Positions 9,053-18,345 of a stretch of 64,000 nt of DNA are shown one piece after another (position 1 is the stretch's first letter; the number at the start of each line of letters is the position of its first letter). The stretch spans positions 1 through 64,000 of the forward strand of contig NZ_VHIM01000008.1 of assembly GCF_006494655.1 (NCBI RefSeq), given 5' to 3'. The position numbers and the translations under genes were made by a program. The notes beneath the pieces were generated by a model. That model did not search any database and was not told the DNA's origin. It worked only from the letters and a program-made list of their open reading frames with translations. The DNA comes from Arthrobacter agilis. Its GTDB lineage: Bacteria; Actinomycetota; Actinomycetes; Actinomycetales; Micrococcaceae.

Positions 9053-10047
9053 GCCGCACCAGTTTCGCCACCTTCGGCAACGAGCTGTATTCCGGGAAGC
9101 GCTCCTACCCGTTCGTCGCCAAGCGGAACCTCTGGTTCCTGATCGCCGGCATCGCCGTGCTGATCTCGATCGTCATCCCGGTCGTCAAGGGCGGCTTCAA
9201 CCTCGGCATCGACTTCCGCGGCGGGTCCGAGTTCACGATCTCCGCCACGGAGAACACCGAGATCGCGGTCGGCGAGCGCGCCGTCACCGATGTGGTTCCG
9301 GACGCCGTCCCGCGCGTCACCAACATCGCCGCGGACACCATGCGCATCCAGACCGAGCGGCTCTCCGACGACGAGACGCTGAGCGTGCGTGACAACCTGG
9401 TCACCGGATACGGGGTCGGCGAGGACCAGGTCACCTCGAGCTTCGTGGGGCCCACCTGGGGCGAGGACGTCAGCCGCCAGGCCCTGATCGGGTTCGGCGT
9501 GTTCGTGGTCCTCGCCGCGATCCTCATGGGCATCTACTTCCGCACCTGGAAGATGTCGCTGGCGGCCATGACCGCCCTCGTGGTGGTCATGGTGGTCACG
9601 GCGGGCCTGTACTCGCTCAGTGACTTCGAGGTGACGCCGTCGGCGATCATCGGATTCCTGACGATCCTCAGCTACGCCCTCTACGACACCGTGGTGGTGT
9701 TCGACAAGATCCGGGAGAACACGGCGGACATCGCGATCTCCACCAAGCGGACCTTCGCGGAGCAGGTGAACCTCGCCGTGAACCAGACCCTCGTGCGTTC
9801 CATCAACACCTCGGTGGTGGCGATCCTCCCGGTCGCCTCCATCCTGTTCATCGGCGCGTTCCTGCTCGGTGCCGGAACCCTGCAGGACCTCTCGCTGGCC
9901 CTGTTCATCGGGATCATCCTCGGGACTCTCGGCACCATCTTCATCGCGGCTCCGCTCTACGCGGCACTGCGGCTGGGTGAGCCGGAGCTGAGGAAGCAGG
10001 AGAAGAAGGTCCACAACCGGCGCGAGCTGGAAGCCGCGAGCGTCTGA
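9049..10047 (+). CDS. secF: SecF, protein translocase subunit
   Basis: SecF is the partner of SecD, with 332 residues. ATG 9049 overlaps the secD stop (ATGA). It has the SecF signature NLGIDFRGGSEF after the first helix, an extracellular domain near 60-130, then five helices including IIGFLTILSYALYDTVVVFDKIREN and QTLVRSINTSVVAILP. Length and topology are complete. The operon yajC-secD-secF ends at a hairpin just downstream. Confidence 0.95.
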   Translation: MSRTSFATFGNELYSGKRSYPFVAKRNLWFLIAGIAVLISIVIPVVKGGFNLGIDFRGGSEFTISATENTEIAVGERAVTDVVPDAVPRVTNIAADTMRIQTERLSDDETLSVRDNLVTGYGVGEDQVTSSFVGPTWGEDVSRQALIGFGVFVVLAAILMGIYFRTWKMSLAAMTALVVVMVVTAGLYSLSDFEVTPSAIIGFLTILSYALYDTVVVFDKIRENTADIAISTKRTFAEQVNLAVNQTLVRSINTSVVAILPVASILFIGAFLLGAGTLQDLSLALFIGIILGTLGTIFIAAPLYAALRLGEPELRKQEKKVHNRRELEAASV

Positions 10048-10053
10048 CCCCAC

Positions 10054-10083
10054 CGGCCGCAGGTCTCCCGCATCCTGCGGCCG
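10054..10083 (+). terminator. hairpin after secF
   Basis: CGGCCGCAGG at 10054-10063 pairs perfectly with CCTGCGGCCG at 10074-10083 across a ten-base loop. There is no U-tract, which is common in high-GC actinobacteria. It probably ends or attenuates the secDF transcript before rel. Confidence 0.55.
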
Positions 10084-10102
10084 TCGGCGTCCGAACCCCG
10101 GT

Positions 10103-10108
10103 TAGACT
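10103..10108 (+). promoter_or_regulatory. -10 box TAGACT upstream of rel
   Basis: TAGACT matches TANNNT and lies about 70 bases before the rel start, after the secF hairpin. No clear -35 is seen at 17 bases. It would give rel its own promoter. Confidence 0.4.
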
Positions 10109-10178
10109 TGGAGTTGTCGCGTTACCTGTGGCATCTTGAGTGCTTCCGGGAACCGAGATCGAGATTGAGGGGCTGTGA

Positions 10179-12620
10179 ATGGCTGAAGCGGTGCACCCCG
10201 CGGAGCGGCCCGCGGAAGGCAACGGCGACACCGCGACCGACTCCTCCGGAGCCGTGACGACCGACTTGTCCGGCGCCGTGACGACCGACGACTCCGGCGC
10301 GGACCAGCCCCGCGGCCTCGTGCAGCCGGCGTCACCCGCCTCAGCGCCGTCGGCCATGAGCGCCGACCAGGCAGCGCCCGGCCGCCGCGGCCGCACACGG
10401 GCCAGGATCGCCAGACTCACCGGCCGGGGCTCCTCCGGGTACTCGCCGGTCCTCGAACCCCTCCTGCGCACCGTCCGGGCCAACAACCCTAAAGAGGACC
10501 TGGACCTCATCCAGCGGGCGTATCTCGTCGCCGAACGCAGCCATGACGGCCAGACCCGCAAGAGCGGGGACCCGTACATCACCCATCCCGTCGCCGTGGC
10601 CACCATCCTCGCCGAACTCGGGATGACCGGCACCACCCTCGCTGCGGCCCTGCTCCACGACACCGTCGAGGACACCTCGTACACCCTCGATGAGCTCAAG
10701 CGCGACTTCGGGCCCGAGGTCGCGATGCTGGTGGACGGCGTGACCAAGCTGGACAAGGTCTCCTTCGGCGATGCCGCGCAGGCGGAGACCGTCCGCAAGA
10801 TGGTCGTCGCCATGGCCAAGGACATCCGCGTCCTCGTGATCAAGCTCGCGGACCGGCTGCACAACGCGCGCACCTGGCGTTTCGTCTCACCGGCGTCGTC
10901 GGCGAAGAAGGCTCGCGAGACTCTGGAGATCTTCGCGCCGCTGGCACACCGGCTGGGCATGAACACCATCAAGTGGGAGCTGGAGGATCTCTCCTTCGCA
11001 GCGCTCCACCCGAAGGTGTACGAGGAAATCGTCCGCATGGTGGGGGACAGGACACCGGAGCGGGAGAAGCACCTCAGCCTCGTGCGGAACCAGGTCGAGG
11101 AGGACCTGCGCGCCGTGAAGATCAAGGCGACGATCACCGGCCGGCCCAAGCACTACTACTCCATCTACCAGAAGATGATCGTGCGGGGTAAGGACTTCGA
11201 CGACATCCATGACCTCATGGGCGTCCGCGTCCTCGTGGACAGCGTCCGAGACTGCTACGCCACCCTCGGCTCGCTGCACTCACGGTGGAATCCCCTCCCC
11301 GGGCGGTTCAAGGACTACATCGCGATGCCGAAGTTCAACATGTACCAGTCGCTGCACACCACGGTGATCGGCCCGGGCGGGAAGCCCGTGGAGATCCAGA
11401 TCCGCACCCACGACATGCACCGCCGGGCCGAGTACGGTGTTGCTGCCCACTGGAAATACAAGAGCGGCAACCGGCAGCCCGACGTCCCCGAGAACGGTGA
11501 CATGGGCTGGCTCCGAAGCCTCGTCGACTGGCAGCAGGAGACGTCGGACCCCAACGAGCTCCTCGATTCGCTCCGGTTCGAGATCAATGCCCGCGAGGTG
11601 TTCGTCTTCACTCCCAAGGGTGAGGTCATGGCCCTCCCTGCCGGATCGACGCCGGTCGACTACGCCTACGCCGTGCACACCGAGGTGGGGCACCGCACCA
11701 TCGGTGCGAGGGTCAACGGCAAGCTCGTCCCCCTCAACAGTGAGCTCTCGCACGGTGACTGGGTGGAGATCTTCACCTCGAAAGCCGAGGGCGCCGGCCC
11801 CAGCCAGGACTGGCAGGGCTTCGTCAAGAGCCCGCGTGCCCGGAACAAGATCCGCCAGTGGTTCACCAAGGAGCGCCGCGAAGAGGCCATCGACAAGGGC
11901 AAGGATCTGCTGACGCGCGCCATGCGCAAGCAGAATCTGCCGCTGCAGCGCATGATGACCCACAGTGCCCTGATGTCGGTCGCCGAGGAGCTCCGCCATC
12001 AGGACATCTCCGCCCTCTATGCGGCGGTGGGTGACGGGCACACGTCGGCGCAGAACGTGATCGAGCATCTCGTGGCCCTCATGGGCGGGCACGAGGGGGC
12101 CGTGGAGAACATCGCGGAGACGGCGGTGGCTACCCAGCCCCGGCGGCCCAAGTTCTCCGACTCGGGTGTCACCGTGCGCGGCGTCGGCGACGTCTGGGTC
12201 AAGCTGGCACGCTGCTGCACCCCCGTGCCGCCGGATCCCATCATCGGGTTCGTCACGCGGGGTTCCGGCGTCTCCGTGCACCGGACGGACTGTCGCAACG
12301 TGCAGGACCTGCGTGACCAGCCGGACCGCATCGTCCCGGTCGACTGGGCTCCCACCCAGTCGAGCGTCTTCCTCGTCGAGATCCAGGTCGAGGCGCTGGA
12401 CCGCAAGAGCCTCCTCTCGGACGTCACGAGCGTGCTCGCCGAGAACCACGTGAACATCCTGGCGGCCAGCGTCAACACCTCGTCCGATCGCGTGGCGATG
12501 TCCCGCTTCGCCTTCGAGATGGGGGATCCGAAGTACCTGAGCCACATCCTGAGTGCGGTGCGGCGCATCGACGGCGTCTTCGACGTCTACCGGACCACGG
12601 GGTCGCAGCGGCGGTCCTGA
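10179..12620 (+). CDS. relA: Rel, bifunctional (p)ppGpp synthetase/hydrolase
   Basis: This is the stringent-response enzyme that makes (p)ppGpp from ATP and GTP/GDP and also hydrolyses it. It has 813 residues. An N-terminal Ala/Asp/Thr-rich stretch (1-85) is followed by the HD hydrolase domain with [12 protein letters not shown] and the HDTVED motif. The synthetase domain carries [20 protein letters not shown]; its RxKD signature is that of bifunctional Rel enzymes rather than E. coli-type synthetase-only RelA. A TGS domain ([18 protein letters not shown]), a conserved-cysteine segment ([14 protein letters not shown]) and a C-terminal ACT domain follow. All regions are complete. Confidence 0.96.
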   Translation: MAEAVHPAERPAEGNGDTATDSSGAVTTDLSGAVTTDDSGADQPRGLVQPASPASAPSAMSADQAAPGRRGRTRARIARLTGRGSSGYSPVLEPLLRTVRANNPKEDLDLIQRAYLVAERSHDGQTRKSGDPYITHPVAVATILAELGMTGTTLAAALLHDTVEDTSYTLDELKRDFGPEVAMLVDGVTKLDKVSFGDAAQAETVRKMVVAMAKDIRVLVIKLADRLHNARTWRFVSPASSAKKARETLEIFAPLAHRLGMNTIKWELEDLSFAALHPKVYEEIVRMVGDRTPEREKHLSLVRNQVEEDLRAVKIKATITGRPKHYYSIYQKMIVRGKDFDDIHDLMGVRVLVDSVRDCYATLGSLHSRWNPLPGRFKDYIAMPKFNMYQSLHTTVIGPGGKPVEIQIRTHDMHRRAEYGVAAHWKYKSGNRQPDVPENGDMGWLRSLVDWQQETSDPNELLDSLRFEINAREVFVFTPKGEVMALPAGSTPVDYAYAVHTEVGHRTIGARVNGKLVPLNSELSHGDWVEIFTSKAEGAGPSQDWQGFVKSPRARNKIRQWFTKERREEAIDKGKDLLTRAMRKQNLPLQRMMTHSALMSVAEELRHQDISALYAAVGDGHTSAQNVIEHLVALMGGHEGAVENIAETAVATQPRRPKFSDSGVTVRGVGDVWVKLARCCTPVPPDPIIGFVTRGSGVSVHRTDCRNVQDLRDQPDRIVPVDWAPTQSSVFLVEIQVEALDRKSLLSDVTSVLAENHVNILAASVNTSSDRVAMSRFAFEMGDPKYLSHILSAVRRIDGVFDVYRTTGSQRRS

Positions 12621-12646
12621 CGCGGGGTCGCGTGCGGATCGTTCCG

Positions 12647-13300
12647 TCACCCACGGGTGTGGGTCCCGAGAGCTCGGGCTGCCCGTAGGCGCGCGAGTGC
12701 GCGTGCCTTCCCCGGTACGCGGGAGGTACCGTCGAGTGCAGCCTCGACGAGCCGCAGCGGACAGTCGAGGTCCCCGGACGCGATGGCGCGCAGGATACCC
12801 ACCGCTTCGCCGTCCTCGCCGTGCACGGCGACGTCCAGGGCCGTCCTCAGCGGTGTGGTCACGGAGACCCCACCCACCAGGTTCACGTCGAACGGACCCA
12901 GCGCCACCTGGTGCATCACGGCACGGCTGAACGGTGGCAGGGCCGTGGTGCGGCGTCGGTGATCCGTGACGAGGCTGATGAGGGTCGGCGCAGGGGCGCA
13001 GCCGTACACCCACGCCGCGCAGGTCCGTCCGAGAGCCACCCTTGAGCGCAGGGAGTGGGGGACGCACCGCGCCGCGGCCTGCGACCGCGTCGCGGCGTCC
13101 TCCCGGAAATCACTCCGCAGATAGGAATCGCCGATCACGAGCCGCACCAGCCCGTCGAGCCGCATGGCCTGCAGTTCGGCGGAGGTGAAGATCTCCCCGG
13201 CGTGGAAGAGTGCTCCACCGGTCGACGTCACCGGCGAGGAGCCTGCGCCCACCCGGCGCTCGGGGGGTGCGGCGACATCGGCACTGTCGAGAGGCGGCAT
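12647..13300 (-). CDS. AbiEi-antitoxin-like hypothetical protein
   Basis: This protein of about 217 residues runs convergently towards rel. The pattern (a basic central region, VNLVGGVSVTTPLRTALDVAVHG near the middle, then a helical tail) resembles the many actinobacterial proteins annotated as type IV AbiEi-family antitoxins or DUF559-associated proteins. I cannot see a cognate AbiEii nucleotidyltransferase toxin beside it, so the defence role is unproven. ATG 13300 (MPPLDSADVA) is chosen; the frame also allows a TTG at 13333. Orphan copies of this family are common in Micrococcaceae. Confidence 0.6.
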   Translation of the reverse strand: MPPLDSADVAAPPERRVGAGSSPVTSTGGALFHAGEIFTSAELQAMRLDGLVRLVIGDSYLRSDFREDAATRSQAAARCVPHSLRSRVALGRTCAAWVYGCAPAPTLISLVTDHRRRTTALPPFSRAVMHQVALGPFDVNLVGGVSVTTPLRTALDVAVHGEDGEAVGILRAIASGDLDCPLRLVEAALDGTSRVPGKARALARLRAARALGTHTRG

Positions 13301-13432
13301 CGCTCCAGCATCGCGAGTGGACGCGGCATGCAAAAGCCCCCCGGGGCCGATGTGGACAACGGCGCCGAAGGGCTCGTGCGGGGAGCCGACCGGTCCGGCG
13401 TGGTCAGGCCTGGCCTCGCCGGAGCACGCCTC

Positions 13433-14749
13433 CTAGGAAAAGTCCTGGGCCGACCTCTGCAGCATCTCGAGCCACTGCTCGCGGGCCGCCAGGGCTTCAC
13501 GGGCCGTGGCGATCTTCTTCGCGTTACCCGCGCGTTCGGCGTCCGCGAGGTCCTCCTTGAGCTGGGCGATGGTCGCCTCGAGCTGGCTGAGGGCGCTGTT
13601 GGTCCGCGCCTTCGTCTCAGGATTCGTCTTCGTCCAGTGCTCGTCGTCGGCCGCCCTGACGGCATCCTCGACCTGCCGGAGCCCGGCGTCGATCCTGCCC
13701 ATGTCACCGCGCGGTACCTTGCCGGCTTCGTCCCACCGGTCACGGACGGACTGGAGTGCCTTCTTCGCGGCACCGAGGTCGCGGATGGGGAGGATCTGCT
13801 GGGCTTCCTTCAGCAGGGCCTCCTTCGCCACGAGATTCCCGGCGTATTCCTCGTCGACAGCCTCGTTCGCCGCCTTGCGCGCTTCGAAGAAGCGGTCCTG
13901 CGCAGCACGGAACCGCGCCCAGAGGGCATCGTCATCCTTGCGGCTGGCCCGCTTCGAGGCCTTCCACTCGTCCATCAGCCGGCGGTACTCCGCTGCCGTC
14001 TGGCCCCAGTCGGTGGAGCCGGACAGCTGCTCAGCACGCTTGATGAGCGCTTCCTTCGCCTGCTTGGCCTCGGCGTTGTCGCTGTCCAGCTGGGAGAAGT
14101 ACGCGCGGCGGTGCCGGTCGAACACGGTGCGAGCGGACCGGAAGCGCTTCCACAGCGCGTCCTCGGTCCCGCGCCCGAGCCGGGGTCCGTTCTTCTGCGC
14201 CGCCTTCCACAGCTCGAAGAGCTCGTTCATGCGGGTGCTGCTGGCCTTCCACTGCACGGTGGAGGGATCCCGGCCCGCAAGCTCCTCGGCCTCGGCGACG
14301 ATGGCCTCGCGGGCAGCGAGCTCCTTCGCCTTCAGTTCGTCGTGCACGGCACGCTCGGCCTTCTCGAGACCGCCGATCGCCTCGAGGAGCGCATCGATCC
14401 GCGCTTCGAGCGCGACGACGTCGCCGACCATCTTCCGCTCGCCGACCTGCGTCCGGAGGTGCCGGGCCGTCTTCGTCATGTCCGACGCCGGCGCCTTGGC
14501 CTGCACGCGCTGCTCGAGCAGTGCCACCTGGCTGGCGACGTCGTCGTACTTGCGCACGAAGTACGCGAGGGCTTCGTCCCGCGTGGCGTCGGGGTACTGG
14601 CCCACAGGGTGCTCGGTGCCGTCGACGAGCAGGAAGACGTGGCCGTCCTCCTCGACCCGGGCGAACTTCGCGGCATCCTCGAGGGACGTGCTGTGCGCCG
14701 GAGGGGAGGAGAGCGGTTGCGCCGCCTTCTTGAGCGGCTTCTGTGCCAT
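13433..14749 (-). CDS. DUF349-domain protein, main body (N terminus split off by a frameshift)
   Basis: The frame holds 438 residues in a row of DUF349 helical repeats, each about 70 residues with a conserved Trp and Arg/Phe (for example LFELWKAAQKNGPRLGRG, LWKRFRSARTVF, LWARFRAAQDRF). It is mostly charged coiled coil. The function of DUF349 proteins is not established. The frame continues upstream of this Met without a stop as a Pro/Ala-rich stretch containing ETTAPPLAA. The same motif ends the out-of-frame ORF at 14814-15173, so the native product probably started at 15173 and this is its C-terminal part. The Met chosen here (MAQKPLKKAA) may be only an internal codon. Confidence 0.85.
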   Translation of the reverse strand: MAQKPLKKAAQPLSSPPAHSTSLEDAAKFARVEEDGHVFLLVDGTEHPVGQYPDATRDEALAYFVRKYDDVASQVALLEQRVQAKAPASDMTKTARHLRTQVGERKMVGDVVALEARIDALLEAIGGLEKAERAVHDELKAKELAAREAIVAEAEELAGRDPSTVQWKASSTRMNELFELWKAAQKNGPRLGRGTEDALWKRFRSARTVFDRHRRAYFSQLDSDNAEAKQAKEALIKRAEQLSGSTDWGQTAAEYRRLMDEWKASKRASRKDDDALWARFRAAQDRFFEARKAANEAVDEEYAGNLVAKEALLKEAQQILPIRDLGAAKKALQSVRDRWDEAGKVPRGDMGRIDAGLRQVEDAVRAADDEHWTKTNPETKARTNSALSQLEATIAQLKEDLADAERAGNAKKIATAREALAAREQWLEMLQRSAQDFS

Positions 14750-14813
14750 CGCCGTCGGCAGCGGCGGCCTGGACGCGGCGAGGCGGGGCGAGGGGGTGCT
14801 CAGGGGGGCCGGC

Positions 14814-15173
14814 TCAGCTGCGAGCGGCGGGGCGGTCGTCTCCGTGGGGGGCGTCGTCGGTCCCGGTCACCGGGGCGGCTGCGAGCGGCGGGGCGGTCGT
14901 CTCCGCGGGGGCGTCGTCGGTCCCGGTCACCGGGGCGGCTGTGAGCGGCGCGGCGGTCCCAGCGGGGGCCTCGTCGGGCAGGGCCACGCCGGAGGCGTCG
15001 TCCGTAGCCTGCCCACCCTCGTGCGCCACGGGATCGGCCTCGTCCGCAGGGGGCGCGGCCGCGTCGTTGTAGCCCGGGACCGCAGGCTCGGGCGTGGTGC
15101 CGTCGGCCTCCGCAGCGTCCTGCTGCGCCTCGAGGCCGATGGTCGTGTCGTCGGATTTCTGACTCTCTGTCAC
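14814..15173 (-). pseudogene. detached N-terminal part of the DUF349 protein (frameshifted)
   Basis: This is a 119-residue acidic Ala/Asp/Pro-rich segment starting at GTG 15173 (MTESQKSDDTT). It has no domain of its own. It contains the repeated unit ETTAPPLAAAPVTGTDDAP and then shifts frame at a run of six G bases (14846-14851), ending in HGDDRPAARS. The sister repeat copy has five Gs (14907-14911). Removing one G joins this frame to that of 13433-14749 with no stop. It is therefore read as the broken head of the DUF349 gene, by real mutation or by sequencing error. Confidence 0.75.
14817..14998. repeat. 60-base in-frame tandem repeat with one 61-base copy
   Basis: Copies starting GCTG at 14817, 14878 and 14938 are nearly identical for most of their length. 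The spacing is 61 then 60 bases, so the first interval carries one extra base, in the G run. The third copy is degenerate. The repeat encodes the Pro/Ala/Thr linker of the DUF349 protein. Confidence 0.8.
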
Positions 15174-15390
15174 CGCTAGAAGTCTTTCGCTCGTCGGATG
15201 GCCGTGAGCAACGCCGGGGCCATTTCGTACAGGGGTCAGGAGTCTATCGGTCCCGAGGGGACCGACGTCCCACCTGACCCTGTGGTTACTCTACCCATTG
15301 CCCTCCGGTCGGCGTCACGGTCGGGAGGGCGAGCCCACCTGTGGAGGCGCACGGTGGGCCGGTACGGCCCGGCTCGGGCCCGCGGCCCAC

Positions 15391-15460
15391 GTTCCCGGCC
15401 CGGGCCCGCTTCTCCCGGTGCCCGGGTTCCCGGCCCGGGACCCGCTTCTCCCGGTGCCCG
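15391..15460. repeat. two tandem copies of a 35-base unit
   Basis: Units at 15391-15425 and 15426-15460 both begin GTTCCCGGCCCGGG and continue into CCGCTTCTCCCGGTGCCCG, with few differences. The sequence is non-coding. The function is unknown; it is probably a minisatellite. Confidence 0.8.
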
Positions 15461-15487
15461 CTTTTCCCACCCGTCCTGCCCGGCACC

Positions 15488-15493
15488 TAGGAT
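15488..15493 (+). promoter_or_regulatory. -10 box TAGGAT for hisS
   Basis: TAGGAT lies 76 bases before the hisS ATG, in an otherwise G/C-rich stretch. It gives a leader of about 70 bases with the AGGAGGA ribosome site near its end. Confidence 0.4.
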
Positions 15494-15569
15494 TGAGGAC
15501 GCACAACCGGGCCGCCGCCCTTCCCTGATCCCGGCGCCCGTCGGACCCCGTGCAGGAGGAGAACCACCC

Positions 15570-16898
15570 ATGGCCCGCAAGGCATCGCTGTCCGGCTTCC
15601 CCGAGTGGCTTCCTGAGGAGCGCCTCATCGAGCTCCACGTCCTCGAGGTCCTGCAGCGCACCTTCGAGCTGCACGGTTTCTCGAGCATCGAGACGCGAGC
15701 CGTCGAGACCGTCGACCACCTCCTGCGCAAGGGCGAGATCGACAAGGAGGTCTATGCGGTCTCCCGCCTCCAGGCCGAGGAGGCCTCTGCGTCCGAGAGC
15801 GGCCTGGCCCTCCACTACGATCTGACCGTCCCGTTCGCACGGTACGTCGTCGAGAACGCGGGCCACCTCGCCTTCCCCTTCCGCCGGTTCCAGATCCAGA
15901 AGTGCTGGCGCGGCGAGCGCCCGCAGGAGGGCAGGGCACGCGAGTTCACCCAGGCGGACATCGACGTCGTCGGTGACGGCGTCCTGCCGTTCCGGTACGA
16001 CGTCGAACTCGCCCTCGCCGTCGTCGAGGCACTGGGAGCCCTGCCGATCCCGGCCTTCACACTCCGCGTCAACAACCGCAAGCTGGCGGAGGGCTTCTAC
16101 CGCGGGATCGGCCTCGAGGACACCGCGGCAGTGCTGCGGAGCATCGACAAGCTGGAGAAGATCGGCGCCGAGAAGGTCGGCGCACTGCTGCGCGAGGAGA
16201 CCGGGGCGGACGACACCCAGGTGGCCCTCGCCCTGGAGCTCGCCGGCATCCGGACGGCTGACACCTCCTTCGTGGAGCGCGTCCGCGCCCTCGGCGTGAC
16301 CAACGAGCTCCTCGACGAAGGACTCGAGGAGCTGCGCCAGGTCGTCGGCGAAGCGGCGCGGTGTGCCCCGGGCCGCGTGGTCGCGGACCTCAGCATCGCC
16401 CGCGGACTCGACTACTACACGGGAACGGTCTACGAGACCGTCCTCGACGGGCACGAGGGTCTCGGGTCCATCTGCTCCGGCGGTCGCTACGACGCCCTCG
16501 CACGGAAGGGCAACCGCACCTTCCCCGGCGTCGGGCTGTCCATCGGCGTCACGCGCCTCGTCTCCCGGATCCTCAGTCAGGGGTTCGCGACCGTCTCCCG
16601 CGCCGTGCCTACGGCGGTCCTCGTGACCCTCGCCGACGACGACGCGTGGTCCGAGGCGCAGGACGTGGCCACGGCACTCCGGAGCCGCGGCATCTCCGCG
16701 GAAGTGGCAGCGGGTGCCGAGAAGTTCGGTAAGCAGATCAAGTTCGCGGACCGGCGCGGTATCCCGTTCGTCTGGTTCACCGCCCCGGACGGCACGCACG
16801 AGGTCAAGGACATCCGATCGGGCGACCAGGTCGCGGCGGATCCGGGCTCGTGGACACCTCCGGCCGACGACCTGCGTCCGGTCGTCGCCCGGGCCTGA
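15570..16898 (+). CDS. hisS: HisS, histidyl-tRNA synthetase
   Basis: HisS is a class II aminoacyl-tRNA synthetase charging tRNA-His. ATG 15570 (MARKASLSGFPEW) has AGGAGGA ten bases upstream; the frame runs further upstream without similarity. It has 442 residues. Motif 2 is FRRFQIQKCWRGERPQ, the histidine-specific loop is ARGLDYYTGTVYE, the GGRYDAL segment is present, and motif 3 is FPGVGLSIGVTRL. A C-terminal anticodon-binding domain follows from about 350. The stop is six bases from the end of the convergent permease gene. Confidence 0.96.
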   Translation: MARKASLSGFPEWLPEERLIELHVLEVLQRTFELHGFSSIETRAVETVDHLLRKGEIDKEVYAVSRLQAEEASASESGLALHYDLTVPFARYVVENAGHLAFPFRRFQIQKCWRGERPQEGRAREFTQADIDVVGDGVLPFRYDVELALAVVEALGALPIPAFTLRVNNRKLAEGFYRGIGLEDTAAVLRSIDKLEKIGAEKVGALLREETGADDTQVALALELAGIRTADTSFVERVRALGVTNELLDEGLEELRQVVGEAARCAPGRVVADLSIARGLDYYTGTVYETVLDGHEGLGSICSGGRYDALARKGNRTFPGVGLSIGVTRLVSRILSQGFATVSRAVPTAVLVTLADDDAWSEAQDVATALRSRGISAEVAAGAEKFGKQIKFADRRGIPFVWFTAPDGTHEVKDIRSGDQVAADPGSWTPPADDLRPVVARA

Positions 16899-16904
16899 CG
16901 AGGG

Positions 16905-18167
16905 TCAGCCCCGGACGCGCCGACGTGCCAGGACCGCTGCACGGCCGGCGAGACCGACGCCGAGCACCACGAGCATGGTGACCACCGACGTCGTCGGGAG
17001 CGTGAAGGCGAGCACGAGGCAGGCGAGCGCGCCGATCGCGTTCAGCCACCGCGGCGCGTACCACTGCCGTTCCGGCAGGGTGAAGGCCGCGATGTTGGCG
17101 ATGGCGTAGTAGAGCAGGACGCCGAAACTCGAGAAGCCGACCACCGTGAGGACGTCCGTCGTCAGGAGCAGCACCACCACGACCACGGCGGTGGCGATGT
17201 CCGCGACCCAGGGGACCCCGTAGCGGCGGGAGACGCGTGCCAGGACCCGGGGCAGGTCGCCGCCGCGCGCCATCGCGAGGCCCGTCCGGCCGACCCCGGC
17301 GATGAGGGCGAGCAGCGCTCCCAGGCTGGCCAGCGCGGCGGCGAGGGTCACGACGGCGCCGCCGCGCCCCATCGACCCCTCACCGGGGACGGCAGCATCG
17401 AAGACGTCCCGCAGGGGTGCGGTGGCCTCGGCCAGACCGGCGGGTCCCAGCGCCCTGAGCAGGGACACGCCGAGGAGGAGGTACAGGACGAGGGTGAAGC
17501 CGAGGGCGCCCAGGATGGCCAGCGGGATGTTCCTGCGGGGGTTGCGCACCTCCTCGCCCATGGTTGCGATCCGCGCGTAGCCGGCGAAGGCGAAGAACAG
17601 CAGCGCGGACGCCTGCAGTACGCCGCCTGCACCCCCTGGCGCGACGGCGCCCGTGTCCTGCACCGGGGGTGCACTGAAGGCCACCACGATCACGAAGGCG
17701 ATCACGGGGACCACGAGCGAGACGATCACGCGGGTGGCGATGGCTGTGCGCGTCACGCCGAGGAGGTTGACCACCGTCAGCCCGACGACGGCGGCGACGG
17801 CCGCGGCCTTCCCCGCTCCGGGAGCAGCGTAGAGGCCGAAGGTGAGGGCCATCGCCGCGCACGAGGCCAGCTTGCCCGTCACGAAGCTCCAGCCGGCGAG
17901 GAACCCGGGCCAGTGCCCGAGCTGTTCGCGGCCGTAGACGTAGGTCCCTCCGCTGGAGGGATAGCGGACGGCCAGCGACGCGGTGGCCGAGGCGTTGCAG
18001 TAGGCGACGACGCCGGCGATCACGATCGCCAGGGGCAGCAGGGCTCCTGCAGCGGCGGCGGCGGGAGCGAGGACGATGAACGCTCCGGCGCCGATCATCG
18101 CCCCGATACCCACGGTGGTCGCGTCGAAGCCACCCATCGCCCGGCGGAGCGGCGGTTGCTGGGACAT
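16905..18167 (-). CDS. APC-superfamily amino acid permease
   Basis: This is a 420-residue integral membrane protein with about twelve hydrophobic segments. The APC signature in helix 1 is [20 protein letters not shown], and [16 protein letters not shown] follows helix 2. A third conserved stretch is [20 protein letters not shown]. This matches the basic amino acid/polyamine transporter subgroup; the substrate cannot be read from sequence. Start ATG 18167 has a GAGGAGG site. It is convergent with hisS and divergent from aspS. Confidence 0.88.
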   Translation of the reverse strand: MSQQPPLRRAMGGFDATTVGIGAMIGAGAFIVLAPAAAAAGALLPLAIVIAGVVAYCNASATASLAVRYPSSGGTYVYGREQLGHWPGFLAGWSFVTGKLASCAAMALTFGLYAAPGAGKAAAVAAVVGLTVVNLLGVTRTAIATRVIVSLVVPVIAFVIVVAFSAPPVQDTGAVAPGGAGGVLQASALLFFAFAGYARIATMGEEVRNPRRNIPLAILGALGFTLVLYLLLGVSLLRALGPAGLAEATAPLRDVFDAAVPGEGSMGRGGAVVTLAAALASLGALLALIAGVGRTGLAMARGGDLPRVLARVSRRYGVPWVADIATAVVVVVLLLTTDVLTVVGFSSFGVLLYYAIANIAAFTLPERQWYAPRWLNAIGALACLVLAFTLPTTSVVTMLVVLGVGLAGRAAVLARRRVRG

Positions 18168-18262
18168 GGTCCTCCTCGTGTCGTGCACCGGATCCGGCAG
18201 GGGAACGCAGTGCCGTCGCCACCCGCGGCGAACCGCTGTCGGGCCGCCGAGGGGCGGACCGG

Positions 18263-18268
18263 TAAAGT
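18263..18268 (+). promoter_or_regulatory. -10 box TAAAGT for aspS
   Basis: TAAAGT fits TANNNT and lies 77 bases before the aspS GTG, in the short region divergent from the permease gene. Confidence 0.4.
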
Positions 18269-18345
18269 TGTCGGGGTTTGCATCAACTGTAGGCAGGCGA
18301 AACGATGCCTGCGACTCATCCGACACATCTGTGGGAAGGAATGCT

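Larger units (their letters stand above)
15174..15569. other. 396-base intergenic region between DUF349 gene and hisS
   Basis: No gene is supported here. It holds a possible minus-strand -10 (AGTCTA at 15241-15246 reads TAGACT on the minus strand, about 70 bases from the DUF349 start), a 35-base direct repeat at 15391-15460, and a plus-strand TAGGAT at 15488-15493 that could be the hisS -10. Confidence 0.6.

Noticed and set aside
12647-13300. complete AbiE toxin-antitoxin pair
   Set aside because: Only the antitoxin-like gene is present; no nucleotidyltransferase toxin ORF lies on either side.
14743-15179. plus-strand frames over the DUF349 N-terminal repeat
   Set aside because: They are Ala/Gly/Arg-rich shadows of the repeat; the minus strand joins coherently to the DUF349 protein.
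15174-15569. N-terminal extension of HisS from 15198
   Set aside because: The extension is repeat-derived Pro/Gly/Arg sequence, whereas ATG 15570 has AGGAGGA and begins the conserved synthetase.
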